Assembly (NCBI GenBank): GCA_026874595.1
Contig: CM049307.1
Span: forward strand, 40,744,362-40,808,361
From: Sipunculus nudus
Lineage: Eukaryota; Annelida; Sipuncula; Golfingiida; Sipunculidae
Direction of reading: 5' to 3'
DNA: 64,000 bases
Shown here: piece by piece, positions 39,601 to 49,359 of the stretch
How the letters are laid out: each line of letters starts with the position of its first letter
How positions within the stretch are numbered: the stretch's first letter is position 1
The notes under the pieces: generated by a model
The model's database searches: none
Seen by the model: only the letters and a program-made list of their open reading frames with translations
Told to the model about the DNA's origin: nothing
Program-made: the position numbers and the translations under genes

Positions 39601-42600
39601 AAAAAATACTGGCACCTAATTTTGAGAAAATGTGTGTTTTATTTTAGGGGTCCATCATTGATAAATTATTTAGACGCTCTACCACCCATTACCAGAATGG
39701 CAGAAGGCCCAGTCCGAGTACCAATTGTAGACAAATACAAGGTGAGTATTATAAACATAAAAATTGACTTTCCTGGTATAAAAAAAAACAGTTAAAAAAC
39801 TGCATTTGTAGCCAAGTGGCAGACAGAAAAGAGTTAAGAAATTTCAGTACAGAGCAGGAAACTTGGCAATTATTGCTCGGTAGCTGTTGCTTGAAAATTG
39901 ACACAGACATGTGAAGTATTAATGTCTTGACTAGACTTACTTTATATAAAGTTTCCCAGTTCAGTAAAAAGTTCAGTGCCTGAGCTGTTACAAGGACCCT
40001 TAGTCTGTACTCCCATCCAGACTATCCATTATTGGAAAGTTTCATAAATATTAAAGCTACAGACCTAAAATTTTGCCTAAAGATCAGTAGGTTTTAGACC
40101 TAAAATTTTGCCTAAAGATCAGTAGGTTTTAGTTCTCTTCATGGTGTGGCACAAACTTCAGTTGAATGCTTTCAGTGTAGATTACATGATATTTACACTG
40201 GCTGCAATTTAACCTGTAGGTAAATAACAGAAATCAATGGCCTATGTGGAAATGTCATCATATGTGTTGAAGGCACTGTTAGCCCATGTTTAGTTTACAG
40301 AACTTGGGATTTTAGCTCTGAAATAAACACCTTTTCTTATAATCGGCACTCAGTGGCAGAAACCTGAGCTCAGCATCGTACCCCAGTGAGTTTGTGAGAA
40401 ATAGTGAAATTAAAGACAACCATATCCTGCCAATGATGACAAAAGTTATCCCTGGCTTAGCTAGTGATGCTGAGAAAGCACGTCAGACTGAGGCAGGCTG
40501 TGTCACATGGTTGCTTAAAGCCTTATTTTACTGAAGTATGTATTAGAGCACAATTATGTTAGATCGTACAGGGAGACATGTATTGCTGGGCATATGTTGC
40601 ACAGGTCGTGTAACCATTATCTTATGTTCCATCTGATCATCTTAGAATCTGGTTATTGTTTTAAAATACAGACTGACAATGCAGAATGTTGTCAGATGTA
40701 ATTAGGAGCAAGAATATTAATGGATTTTGGCACTATTTCTGTCATAATTGAACTTTTTATATTTTTCAGGACATGGGTACCATAGTTTTGGGAAAGGTAG
40801 AATCTGGTATGGTGCTTAAAGGGTCAACTCTTATGCTAATGCCAAATAAGGTAAGCATTCAGCTAGAGCTCCGCGATTATCACCGATTATCAATTAATCG
40901 AATCGATGTTTTGAAAATCAGTTTTTATCCTCGAGAATTGGTCCACCAAATTTCATAGATTTGTGCTGGAATATTGCCCATTTCCACATGAAAATAATAT
41001 TCAAGGTCGGTCTCTCTGTATCTAAGGGTTCCTGTAAGATGATCTAGAATGCAGATTCTAGAATTCACAAGTTAAAAAAATTAAATTGTAGTTCTTTCCT
41101 CGCTTCCAAGTTGGAAGCAGCGTGAATGTAAGCAGTCCCCCATACTGTCCAACTGTCATGTAAAATGATTGATTATTAATCAAAAATGGGTGTCCAAAAG
41201 CTCCAATTAATTAATTACAAATTATGGATCAGATTCCTAGCTCTACATTCAGCACTAGATACATTGAAACAGAACTGCTGTAGATTTGTGGTCACATTGA
41301 TTTATATTTTCCCAGTAACCACAGAATGTAAAATTAAGATAGAAATATCAAAAAGAAATGTCAGGTGTTTATGATTCAGAATGGGTAGATGCAGTTCACA
41401 AGCTGTTCCTATCTATTCAGTGCACGGAGAAATGACCAGGGAACTAATGTAAACACATCTCGCACTTCCAAAGGTCTTAGGGAAGGCTGTGTGGGGTTGT
41501 GTATCATTGCTTTCCATTTTAATGAAATTTTAAGATGTAATTATTATATATGATTCTATGCTGGCATAGTTTTACTAGCTTCATTCTGTGACTCAGTATG
41601 AAAACTTATGAACCTTATCAGGTTAATGAAATATTGAGGCATTTCCTCACTGTTGTGTACAATCTCTCAAGTCTCTTATCTCTCAGTATTTCTAAATTAT
41701 TTCCTGCTGATGATGACAAAGTTATCCCTGGCTGATATATTCTGCTGAAACAGCACGTCAGACTGAAGCAGGTAACAGTCCATGTTGAGGACACCACATC
41801 CTTTAATATATTTTCATTGCCCGTTGATTCAAGCCAATAATTAGATTCACTCTTTTAAGTAGTTAACCGGGAGAGCATAATTTGTACTCAAATTATGCAG
41901 GGACCTCCATGCAAGGGCAGTTCCTGCTAACAGTGCTGGGCTCTGCTTACTTAACAATTCATCCCTACTCAGACTTTGTGTTCACAAGAGCAATAATTTT
42001 CTTTAAAATTTCAAATATAGTAAAAAAAAGTCCCAGGTGATTTGCAAAAATAACGTGAAAGATCGGTCCATATTTGATTTTTGTGAAAATAACCTGTTCT
42101 TCAGTAACACTCCAGTGTCTCCTGTCGAACAGTTAATAAATGTACCTTTTACTTGCAGGTTAACTAATTCTCCAGTGGCCCATGTCAGAATGGTTAAATT
42201 ATTGTACCTTTTACTAACAGGTTCAAGTGGAAGTAATGCAGTTGTGGTCAGATGAGGAGGAGACAGAAACTGCACATCCGGGAGAAAATATCAAAGTCAA
42301 ATTAAAAAATGTGGAAGAAGAGGTAGGAACACTCAGATTGTATTGAAATCGCATTTAATGTACCTTTCTTTTATTTAAGCATGTGTACTGCCAAAGTAAA
42401 ATTGCAGCTATTATAATAAACATCTCTGGCATTCCCAACGCTATCCAGTTGCGGGGTTTAACAGATCAGTCTCGTCTTATTTACCTCTCTTTTAATATAA
42501 CCATATAAACTGCATAAGTAAAATGGGTTACAGCAACAATTATGAGAAACATCTCTGGCATTTTAAGTTCTATCTAGAAATAGGCCATAACAGTTTAGTA

Positions 42601-45600
42601 ACCATTAGCATGTAATTTTAACATTTTTTAAGCATGCACAGTTTTATTGTAGACAGGTGGGAAAAACACATCTTATGACTAATCACATGTATGTTTTTTA
42701 GGGCTAGTGTGCCCTAACAGTATATTTACTAATAGAAATATTCAATGTTAACACTGTTAAAGCATACACAGCCACATGGACAAACCTCGTTATAACTGAT
42801 CATGTGTTTGTTTTTCAGGATGTGATGTCTGGCTTCGTGTTGTGCCCATCAGAAAGTTTATGTCAGACAGGCAAAATCTTTGATGCACAGGTAACTGTGA
42901 CTGATTCAAATCATATTACATTTTATAGCTTTATACTTGTAGTGTTATTACTAGGGATTAAAATTAAACAGTACTGTTCAACATCACATTTAATTCATTA
43001 CTTTTGTATAGATTGTCTCTGATGTACAAACCAGTAATAAGTGTCTGAAACTTTTGCCTTGAGATTATAATATTTAGCTACTCAATATAAGTATTCTAGT
43101 TTCATATGTTCCTTATTCCTTTCCGAAAGTGTGAAAACACAATTTCTAGCCTTTAAATTGCCCCAGTACCTGGACCAAATACTCCACCTCCACAGCATTA
43201 TCGGTAGTTACCCTCCTCCTGTCATTAGTATTACTTCTGTCATTTCAGGATCCTTGCTTGACTTGAAATATTTCCAAAATGCAATGGCAAGCCGTTGTAC
43301 ATACAGTACCCACCTTACCCTGCTTGGTTTGTGATAAAGGCAGAAAAATTTAAGGCAACCATATCCTGCCAATGATGACAAAAGTTATCCCTGGCTTAGC
43401 TAGTGATGCTGAGAAAGCACGTCAGACTGAGGCAGGCTGTGTCGCATGGTTTTGTTAAGCCTTATTTTACTGAAGTATGTATGAGGGCCCAAGTTGTCCA
43501 TATTCCAGTTCTTGTTAGTACTTGCAAGGGATATTATTCTTTGCTGCCTATATATTGGTATGTAACAATTGCCTTATATTCCATCTTATCATCATCTTAG
43601 GGTACAGGTTATTGTTAGCTCAGCTGACTATTTCATGTGAGCTATAGTTATGGTCCATTGTCCGTTCCTTAGACTGGCACCATTTGAAACAGTTAGACCT
43701 ACAAATCCAAAATTTGTCATACTGTTAGATGTCCCCCAAGATCTCCAACCAAACCAAAAACTGGGTCACTGTGACTTTGTTGATTCAAGAAATTAAGGAA
43801 AAACCTCAATTTTCCATTAAAAACCTATTAACACACCTGAGGACTGCCTAATATCAAAACCTTTCATCTGTTTTTCACCATATTTACTGAAAATATTCCC
43901 ATGTATGGTTCCTATGTACAGGACAGAAATTAGGTCAGTATTAAGTAATTTATGAAGTTATGGGCCTAAACAGAATGCCCTATGTGAAAAATCGGGAAAA
44001 ATATTACCTCATTTAACATGATAATTGATGAAGCAAGAGACTTTTTTTCAGGGATATAAATTCATTTAATCTAGATTCAATTCTTAACCCAAAATCAGAT
44101 GAATTTTGTAAAAAAAAATTTAATCATAAGCATAAATATAAAATCAGTATCTTAAATTTTGCCCATCTTTGACCATGGCACATTTTTTTTTTCCTGTAAA
44201 TACATTTGATTTAAATTTCACAGCAGGAACACAAGGTTTCAATCTGTTAAATTCTGAATTTCAACACTACATGTTATTAATTTAAAGAATGTCTCTGTAC
44301 AAATCAATATTTAAGTGGATGAAAATATTGCCCCCCCCCCCTGGCACAGTAGTAATACTTCTGGCATTGAAGGCTCTCTTTCCTAAATTGACTTAAAATA
44401 TATCCAACATACAGTGGGAAGCAGTTGTACAGGTATCAAACTATAATTTGAGGATATGAGCATGGTCCAAAAAAAGTCCCCTTGCCACCAAACACTCAAC
44501 AGATTCATGTCTGGAGCCTGTCCTTTACCTAAATCATGTGTAGCATCCCCACACCCTTGTTAAACCGTGACAGGTTTATTTCTCCTATTTTCTCAAAACA
44601 GCTCATGGGGGCTGCCATTTGGCATACACACTGGAACCTGGATGTTGCAGGATGTATTTTGAAAAAAAAATCTGGGTTTCAGCGATTTTAAGATCCTTAT
44701 ACCTTCTGGTTAATGATTACATAAAAATGTTGGTCTGTGAATGGTGATGTTAACATGTTGGGTTTTTTTATTTCAGATTGTGATATTGGAGCACAAGTCC
44801 ATTATCTGTGCGGGATACAGTGCGGTGATGCATATCCACACATGTGCTGAGGAAGTCACTATTAAGGTTCCGATTTTTCTTCTGTTAAAACTGATTTACC
44901 ATCAAATGCTCTGGATGTTTTGGGGTAATAATTGCTATGTATGTGGTTGGTTTTGCAAGTGTTTGGTAGCTATATGGTCTCTGTGAATACACATGCTTGC
45001 ATTATGTGGCCCTGTATGTCATGGTAAAAGACCTCATTTGTGGAAGTTGCAGTTGTCAATTTTAACACAAGTTGCACCCTAAGTGATTTAAAACCACTGA
45101 AGTAGCTTCACATTACAAATGTGATAGGCCAAATATCTCCATGTTACAGTCACTGTTTTTATAATTTTTTGGTCACACTTCCAGATTTTATGGTTTCTAC
45201 TCATTGAAATAACCAATATATTTGGTTCCAGTTGCACTAAAGTAAATATTTTCAACAATTATAATCATTATGTACTGGTTAGTCAGATTCTGTGATGTTT
45301 GGTTTACAAGGCAAGAGTCATTACCAGTTCAATAAAACATCCCATTTCCTGTGACGTATGGTTTTGATGTCTTTCACTCTGGGAATGCACTGATTAAGGT
45401 TAATATATGTGTGTTTTGTTTTCAGGCCTTGATCTGTTTGATAGATAAGAAAACCGGTGACAAGAGTCAACTCAGGCCACGATTCATCAAACAGGACCAA
45501 ATAGCCATCGTCAGATTCGAGGTGATGGGTGGAATCATATGCCTTGAGCCATTTAAAGAATTCCCACAAATGGGCAGATTCACACTCCGAGATGAAGGTA

Positions 45601-46662
45601 AGTCCTGATTCACATTATTTCCAACTTTCTCAGTCTGCTTGGCTGTTTTGATGTCCCTTTTGTCTGTATCCATTAACAAGATTATCTTTTCAACCAGAAG
45701 TCTGCTCAACTTTTAAGAACAGTTAAACCTGTCTGAAAGACCACCTGTCTAATAAGACCACCTATCTTATTAAGACCCATTGATTGAACCAAAAGCATTC
45801 ACATTGGAGATAACTTGCCTGTCTAGTAAGACCACCTGTGAAGGTCTTAATGGACAGGTTTTACTGTTTTGCCTGGGCACAGCATCATTATGATCTGTCA
45901 TCTGCTTCTGCTAATCCTATACTGTCCTTGATCAGCCTTGCTGACTAAAAGGCAACCAGAACAGGTGCAAACACACACACCCCCTCCCCCTCCACATGTG
46001 ACCACCTATAGGCTCATAAAATTGTCATTTTACAGATTTAGTGGTTTAGTCCCCTTCCTAACCCCCCACTGAGCAATTGTCTCCAGTTGTGTGTCTAACA
46101 CTGTCATTACAATATTTAAGGTAGGTTATACTGATGGATTTTCATGTAAATTAAATTCCACTGACTTGTTTTTACGTGTCTGAATAATTAATAACCTATC
46201 AGCCTTTGCATATGCAGTGTGGAATATGAAAGTCGGTGAATGTTCCTTCTATTTCTTAGCCGCAAAAGATTGGAATTCGCTTACCTACTGCACTTTAAAA
46301 AAACTCCTTTCTATTTCATCATTTAAAATCTATTTCAAAACTTATTCCTTTTGGCGAGCCTTTGGTCATTAATATGTATCATTTGTTTTTCTTAAGTCTG
46401 TTACAATTGATAAACAAGTAGGAGAAGGTGAGACAGAATGTGGGCTTAGGGAGAGGCAAATGGAGTACTGGTAGGTTTCCATGAAATTTGTGTGTGTGTG
46501 TGTGTGTGTGTGAATTGTGCTGTGAGTCTGACTATCTGAGAATAGGTGCTATATAAATACAGGTGTTAGCATGAGTGATCAGGTGAGATGAACTAATTGG
46601 TGTCATATTCTGTTTCAGGTCGAACGATTGCCATTGGTAAGGTGCTTAAGGTGCAGCAGTAA
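21687..46662 (+). CDS. GSPT1: Eukaryotic peptide chain release factor GTP-binding subunit eRF3, 16 coding exons, 563 aa
   Basis: Exons: 21687-21873, 28703-28759, 30741-30776, 31214-31378, 34804-34837, 35440-35517, 35907-36087, 36701-36855, 37963-38106, 39648-39741, 40770-40850, 42221-42322, 42819-42890, 44777-44866, 45426-45597 and 46619-46662 (stop TAA). All junctions are GT-AG and keep frame, giving 1692 nt. eRF3 is the GTPase that works with eRF1 to end translation and binds poly(A)-binding protein. Residues 35-45 ([11 protein letters not shown]) and 47-57 ([11 protein letters not shown]) form the doubled PAM2 motif that binds PABP. An acidic, low-complexity linker follows to about residue 125. 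G motifs: GHVDAGKST 146-154 (P-loop), [10 protein letters not shown] 199-208 (switch I), DAPGH 223-227, NKMD 285-288, SGL 327-329. Beta-barrel domains 2 and 3 follow, ending [12 protein letters not shown]. The start has A at -3 and lies just before the PAM2 region, so this is a short N-terminal form without the Gly-rich extension of human GSPT1. Introns 9, 10, 11 and 13 host snoRNAs; intron 4 holds a Helentron-like element. Confidence 0.95.
22866..23735 (+). repeat. Dispersed repeat, AGCTCAGCTGACTATA family, copy 1
   Basis: Begins AGCTTAGCTGACTATAAG and shares long phrases with 43617-44290 and, inverted, with 58836-59409, such as 'atccaaaatttgtcatactg' and 'ggactgcctaatatcaaaac'. A phrase containing ATTAATATAAAATCAGTACC occurs twice inside. 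It is in eRF3 intron 1. No coding capacity is seen. Confidence 0.65.
24806..25140. mobile_element. MITE copy 2, same family, in eRF3 intron 1
   Basis: 335 bp with the best-preserved inverted ends: AGGCCAAAAAAAATAAAAGG on the left and its inverse ending ATTTTGGCCT on the right, with about 30 bases matching. No open reading frame of transposase type. A short AT-rich target duplication is possible but not certain. Confidence 0.75.
27182..27607. mobile_element. Foldback/TIR element, 426 bp, in eRF3 intron 1
   Basis: The first about 70 bases (27182-27255) are an imperfect inverse of the last about 70 (27535-27607): CATCTTCATACTACCA versus TGGTAGTATGAAGA, TTTGTGGCTAT versus ATAGCCACAAAA, and GACCCTCTCTGTTG versus CAACAGAGAGGGTC. 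AACACC flanks both sides (27176-27181 and 27608-27613) and could be a 6-bp target duplication. No coding region. Confidence 0.65.
27768..28130 (+). repeat. Minisatellite of about 26-30 bp units
   Basis: Degenerate units of the type 'gaaaccaacacccacacaca' repeated about a dozen times. One unit class alternates 'tctggaaatca', 'cttgaaacca' and 'ttatggaacca' as spacers. In eRF3 intron 1. Confidence 0.85.
31623..34213 (+). mobile_element. Helentron/HINE-like rolling-circle element, 2.6 kb, in eRF3 intron 4
   Basis: Begins TCCCCAGACA after TA and ends with the hairpin TGGCACC-TGC-GGTGCCA (34185-34201), an 8-base spacer and CTAG (34210-34213) before T. The subterminal inverted repeat TATCCCCAGACA at the left matches TGTCTGGGGATA at 34172-34183. 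The left about 450 bp is homologous to the element at 49360, and about 100 bp at the right end is shared. No Rep/helicase frame, so it is non-autonomous. The core is a 289-bp tandem array. Confidence 0.8.
32190..34062 (+). repeat. 289-bp tandem array, about six to seven units
   Basis: The phrase TTTCAAACTTGACTTGTATA recurs at about 32788, 33077, 33367 and 33656, with degenerate versions at about 32216, 32500 and 33945, giving a period of 289-290. Each unit carries two clusters of AGGTCA-type half-sites. Open frames on both strands of these units are by-products of the repeat. Confidence 0.95.
38162..38324. repeat. Short TIR repeat, ACAGTAAAACCT family, eRF3 intron 9
   Basis: Starts GCAGTGAAACCT and ends AGGTTTCACTGT, its near-perfect inverse. 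The interior has the 'aagaccacc' phrases of the family. It lies just after exon 9. Confidence 0.55.
39389..39460 (+). ncRNA. Box C/D snoRNA copy A in eRF3 intron 9
   Basis: A 72-nt unit closed by a perfect 6-bp terminal stem, ACTGCT with AGCAGT. The C box is weak (TGTTGA); the D box CTGA is at 39451-39454. Guide 1, AGTTATCCCTG, is complementary to LSU rRNA CAGGGAUAACU. Guide 2, GCACGTCAG, directly precedes the D box with one base between and is complementary to CUGACGUGC. It is the most diverged of four copies and its D' box is degenerate, so it may be an older or decaying paralogue. It ends 187 bases before the next exon and is on the host strand, as expected for an intron-processed snoRNA. 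Confidence 0.72.
40061..40130 (+). repeat. Perfect 35-bp tandem duplication in eRF3 intron 10
   Basis: A 35-bp unit starting AGACCTAAAATTTTGCC occurs twice with no differences, which suggests a recent event. Confidence 0.9.
40426..40497 (+). ncRNA. Box C/D snoRNA copy B in eRF3 intron 10, LSU rRNA double guide
   Basis: Terminal stem CCTGCC with GGCAGG, C box TGATGA at 40434-40439, C'-like GTGATG at 40464-40469, D box CTGA at 40488-40491. Guide 1 at 40444-40454 (AGTTATCCCTG) is complementary to the conserved peptidyl-transferase-centre sequence CAGGGAUAACU. Guide 2 at 40478-40486 (GCACGTCAG) is complementary to CUGACGUGC of LSU domain II, placing an A opposite the fifth base before the D box. 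The role is to direct 2'-O-methylation by fibrillarin in the nucleolus. The sequence is identical over 72 nt to copy D in intron 13. Confidence 0.86.
41703..41772 (+). ncRNA. Box C/D snoRNA copy C in eRF3 intron 11, with intact D' box
   Basis: Terminal stem CCTGCT with AGCAGG, C box TGATGA at 41711-41716, D' box CTGA at 41732-41735, D box CTGA at 41763-41766. This is the copy with the clearest D' box. Counting five bases upstream of D' lands on the C that pairs with the middle G of GGG in LSU CAGGGAUAACU. From memory, this is the site methylated in yeast as Gm2815 under snR38 guidance (E. coli G2446 position). Guide 2 (GCACGTCAG) is intact. The two stem differences from copies B and D are compensatory. 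Confidence 0.86.
43365..43436 (+). ncRNA. Box C/D snoRNA copy D in eRF3 intron 13
   Basis: Identical to copy B over all 72 nt: stem CCTGCC/GGCAGG, C box TGATGA, both LSU rRNA guides and D box CTGA at 43427-43430. The flanks are also related to those of copy B, but with substitutions and indels, so the segment was duplicated between introns and the snoRNA body has stayed or been kept identical. It sits about 1.3 kb before the next exon. Confidence 0.85.
43617..44290 (+). repeat. Dispersed repeat, AGCTCAGCTGACTATA family, copy 2
   Basis: Same family as copy 1, in eRF3 intron 13 just downstream of snoRNA copy D. It begins AGCTCAGCTGACTAT and keeps the order of shared phrases. Confidence 0.65.
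45719..45867. repeat. Short TIR repeat, ACAGTAAAACCT family, eRF3 intron 15
   Basis: Starts ACAGTTAAACCTGTCT and ends GGACAGGTTTTACTGT. It has the same interior phrases ('aagaccacctgt', 'gcattcacattgg') as the copy in intron 9. Confidence 0.6.
46487..46513. repeat. (GT)n microsatellite in eRF3 intron 15
   Basis: About 12 GT units, roughly 105 bases before the last eRF3 exon. Confidence 0.9.
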
Positions 46663-47820
46663 AGGACGACCCAAATGCACGACACGACTCTAATCTGACA
46701 GATCTTCCACACTCCTCCACCCTCCTTCTCGCCAAGCAGACTCCGCTCAGACCCAGCCGTATCAAAGCAAGCAGGCCAAAAAGACTGTGCACAGAAATGA
46801 ACACTATCCTCTCATACACACACACATATACACACAAATACCCGTAAATTAATGCTTACAACATAACAGCCATCACAAGAAAGATTTGCCTCTGAGGCAT
46901 TCAAAGGAACACCCTATCTCACTCTGTTTCATGGTTTATGACTGCCATTTCTTGTCATGTATGGAATTAGGGTCAACACCATATGAAGATGACATAATTG
47001 TCCCTCAGAATTTCCCACCTCGTCTGTGCATTTTTCTTTCACATGTAAAGAACTGAACGTACTGTTTGTTAATGGTGAGCATGCTCTGTGCTACAGTGCC
47101 ACCTGATGGTCATGTTGGAAACAAAACCACCTATACCCCTGTTGAACTGATGTATGAAACTTGTAAGATGTCATGACACATTTTTCCTGTTCTTTTGGTG
47201 TGTAATGTCTCTGAAAGAAAAAGAGGGGCAGGGGGAAACTCCTCCTTTGAACTGCTTGCGCTCATCCTCACTCTCCTCGCTTCCTTCCTTCTATCTTCCT
47301 TTCCTTCTATCTTCCTCATCTTACCATCACCAGCAAGCCTTAGCTTGTATCACTAAAGGGTTAATTTATACCCAACTGCTGACAATCTGTTCAGTATTTA
47401 ACAGACCAGGAAAGGAGTTGCTCTAATCATGGGGTCGCTGCAAGCATGCTTGATACAAGTTGAATGGGCACAAGCTAACGCATTCATGCAGACATTACTG
47501 AAAATGATACAGATTGTGTGCTTTTCTCTTAGGAATATTGAGAAAATCACTGTCCTCAAGTCTAGGTCACAAAGTATCGCTGTTCAAACCTGGATTGCAA
47601 TAAGTTCTAATGGGTTTGGGCGTGTTCTTGCAGCATTTGGCCTCTGTGTGTTGTACATGTTGCAGAAACAAGCACAAAACATTTTCAACCCCACTTTATT
47701 AAATATCTGGAGAATGGCATTAAGAAAGATTCCAGTATAGTGAATTGATTATATGGTGCATGGATTTAAGGACATGTTGGTGACATTTATAAAAAAATAA
47801 ACACAATGTCATTTCTTGGA
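46663..47820 (+). other. GSPT1: eRF3 3' UTR
   Basis: Sequence after the stop codon contains a pyrimidine-rich stretch (about 47260-47330) and no coding signal. The first good AATAAA with an AT-rich downstream context is at 47796, so the 3' UTR is inferred to be about 1.15 kb. A later AATAAA at 48695 could serve a longer form. Confidence 0.6.
47796..47801 (+). terminator. Likely eRF3 polyadenylation signal
   Basis: AATAAA inside an A-rich run, followed by T-rich sequence, about 1.13 kb after the stop codon and on the right strand. Another hexamer at 48695-48700 is an alternative. Confidence 0.5.
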
Positions 47821-49359
47821 ATGAATGAGATACATGGTGAAGTGTACACATGTTGGTATTCTTCTTGAAGATTTATCTGAAAAAAAGTTAAAGGGCTTAA
47901 TGTACACTAACTAAAACCAGACCAATGACATCTTCAGGAATAGTTCATGTATAGCTGTGTTACCAGAAATATGTAAAATTTATATTTCTAATGAAGATAA
48001 AACAGGTTGCAAAGTATTTCTTAGATACAGAAAGATAAGTTTGCATTTGCTCAGGTGATCAGTAAAGGGTTTGTCTGATTATGACAGGGTTTTCTGTCTG
48101 AAACCCATTTTGGGCTCATGCCCACATGTAAGAAGAATTTTCTGCAGATGACTAGGATAGGTTCACTCATGACGATATTGATTTTATGGCTTGTGTCAAT
48201 GTTTGAGAAATTACCAGTCCAGGTAATAAGACCAGCTGGAAGAGCTGATCTGGAGGAATAATTTGACTATTTTCATGATGTCACATTATGAAGGGGCAGA
48301 TTTTATTTAGGACATTTTTGTAGATCTGTCTATGCATACCCGTTCAGTTAACTCAGTGAAAAATGTCTGAAATACTTGCACTTTAAGCGACAGGTATAAA
48401 AATATTTCTTTATAAATAAAAAATATTTTTGTTATATTGTTTATTCACCTGTAGTCATGTCACCAGAAGCATGTGTCATGAGACAAATTGTTAAAACATG
48501 GGGGGTACGTGATTCTTAAAAATGGTGGGTCTGGTCCCTGCATGGTGAGGTATTGTTTCTATGAAATAATAATAATGCATGGATATTGATTCACCAATAC
48601 ACTGGGTATGTGAGGGGTAACTTTCTGTGGAACATGAAGTAAGCAGTATTGTGGCGGAAGTATACATTTTAATGGCTGTAAAGGTCTTGATGGTAATAAA
48701 GTGAGATGACAGCCATTCTTTAAGGTTTTAAGCGGGCCTGCAAATAGGGCCGTATGTGTGTAAATACGTTGCAGATGTATTCAGAATTCTTACAGCTTAA
48801 TGACCAATATAAAAGAACCCAAAGATACAATGAATAAATTTTTATGTACTTGAAATGCTGGCATTGTGAAGCATGCGGACTCCTTTGACAATTATTTGCT
48901 TTTGTTTTACCTTTAGGCAAATGACCACTATCTTACGTGACGTGGGTCACTGTGGAAGGTATATGCAAAAAAAAGTGAGAGCTACAAAGCCTTGTGTATG
49001 CTATATCGCAAGTTCAGATGTGTCATTGTATGTCTCAAGTGTTGAATGTACCTGTAACATACAGAATGCCATAAAGAGATGGCTACTGTGATAGCCAGTG
49101 TTAAAAACGCAACGTCTGCATCAGTTCAAGATGCATGCAGTCGTCACGAAAACAAATCTTGTTCCAGCAGTGTACATTTTTATGATAATAAAAATGACCT
49201 AGCCAAGCCACTGGTGTTATTTTATTTCTTTCATGAAGAGACTTTTGCTCTTTGCAAAACTGTCAAATCCTCCCCATGTAATATTATTTACCAGGAAGTT
49301 TTAATCAACCAAAGCTATATGCATAAGTAAGCAGAAAGGGTAGCCTGGCCTTTATTGTA
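47821..49359. other. No gene seen downstream of eRF3
   Basis: AT-rich sequence with several AATAAA hexamers (48695 and about 49187, plus strand) and no convincing exon. It may partly be extended 3' UTR. Confidence 0.5.
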
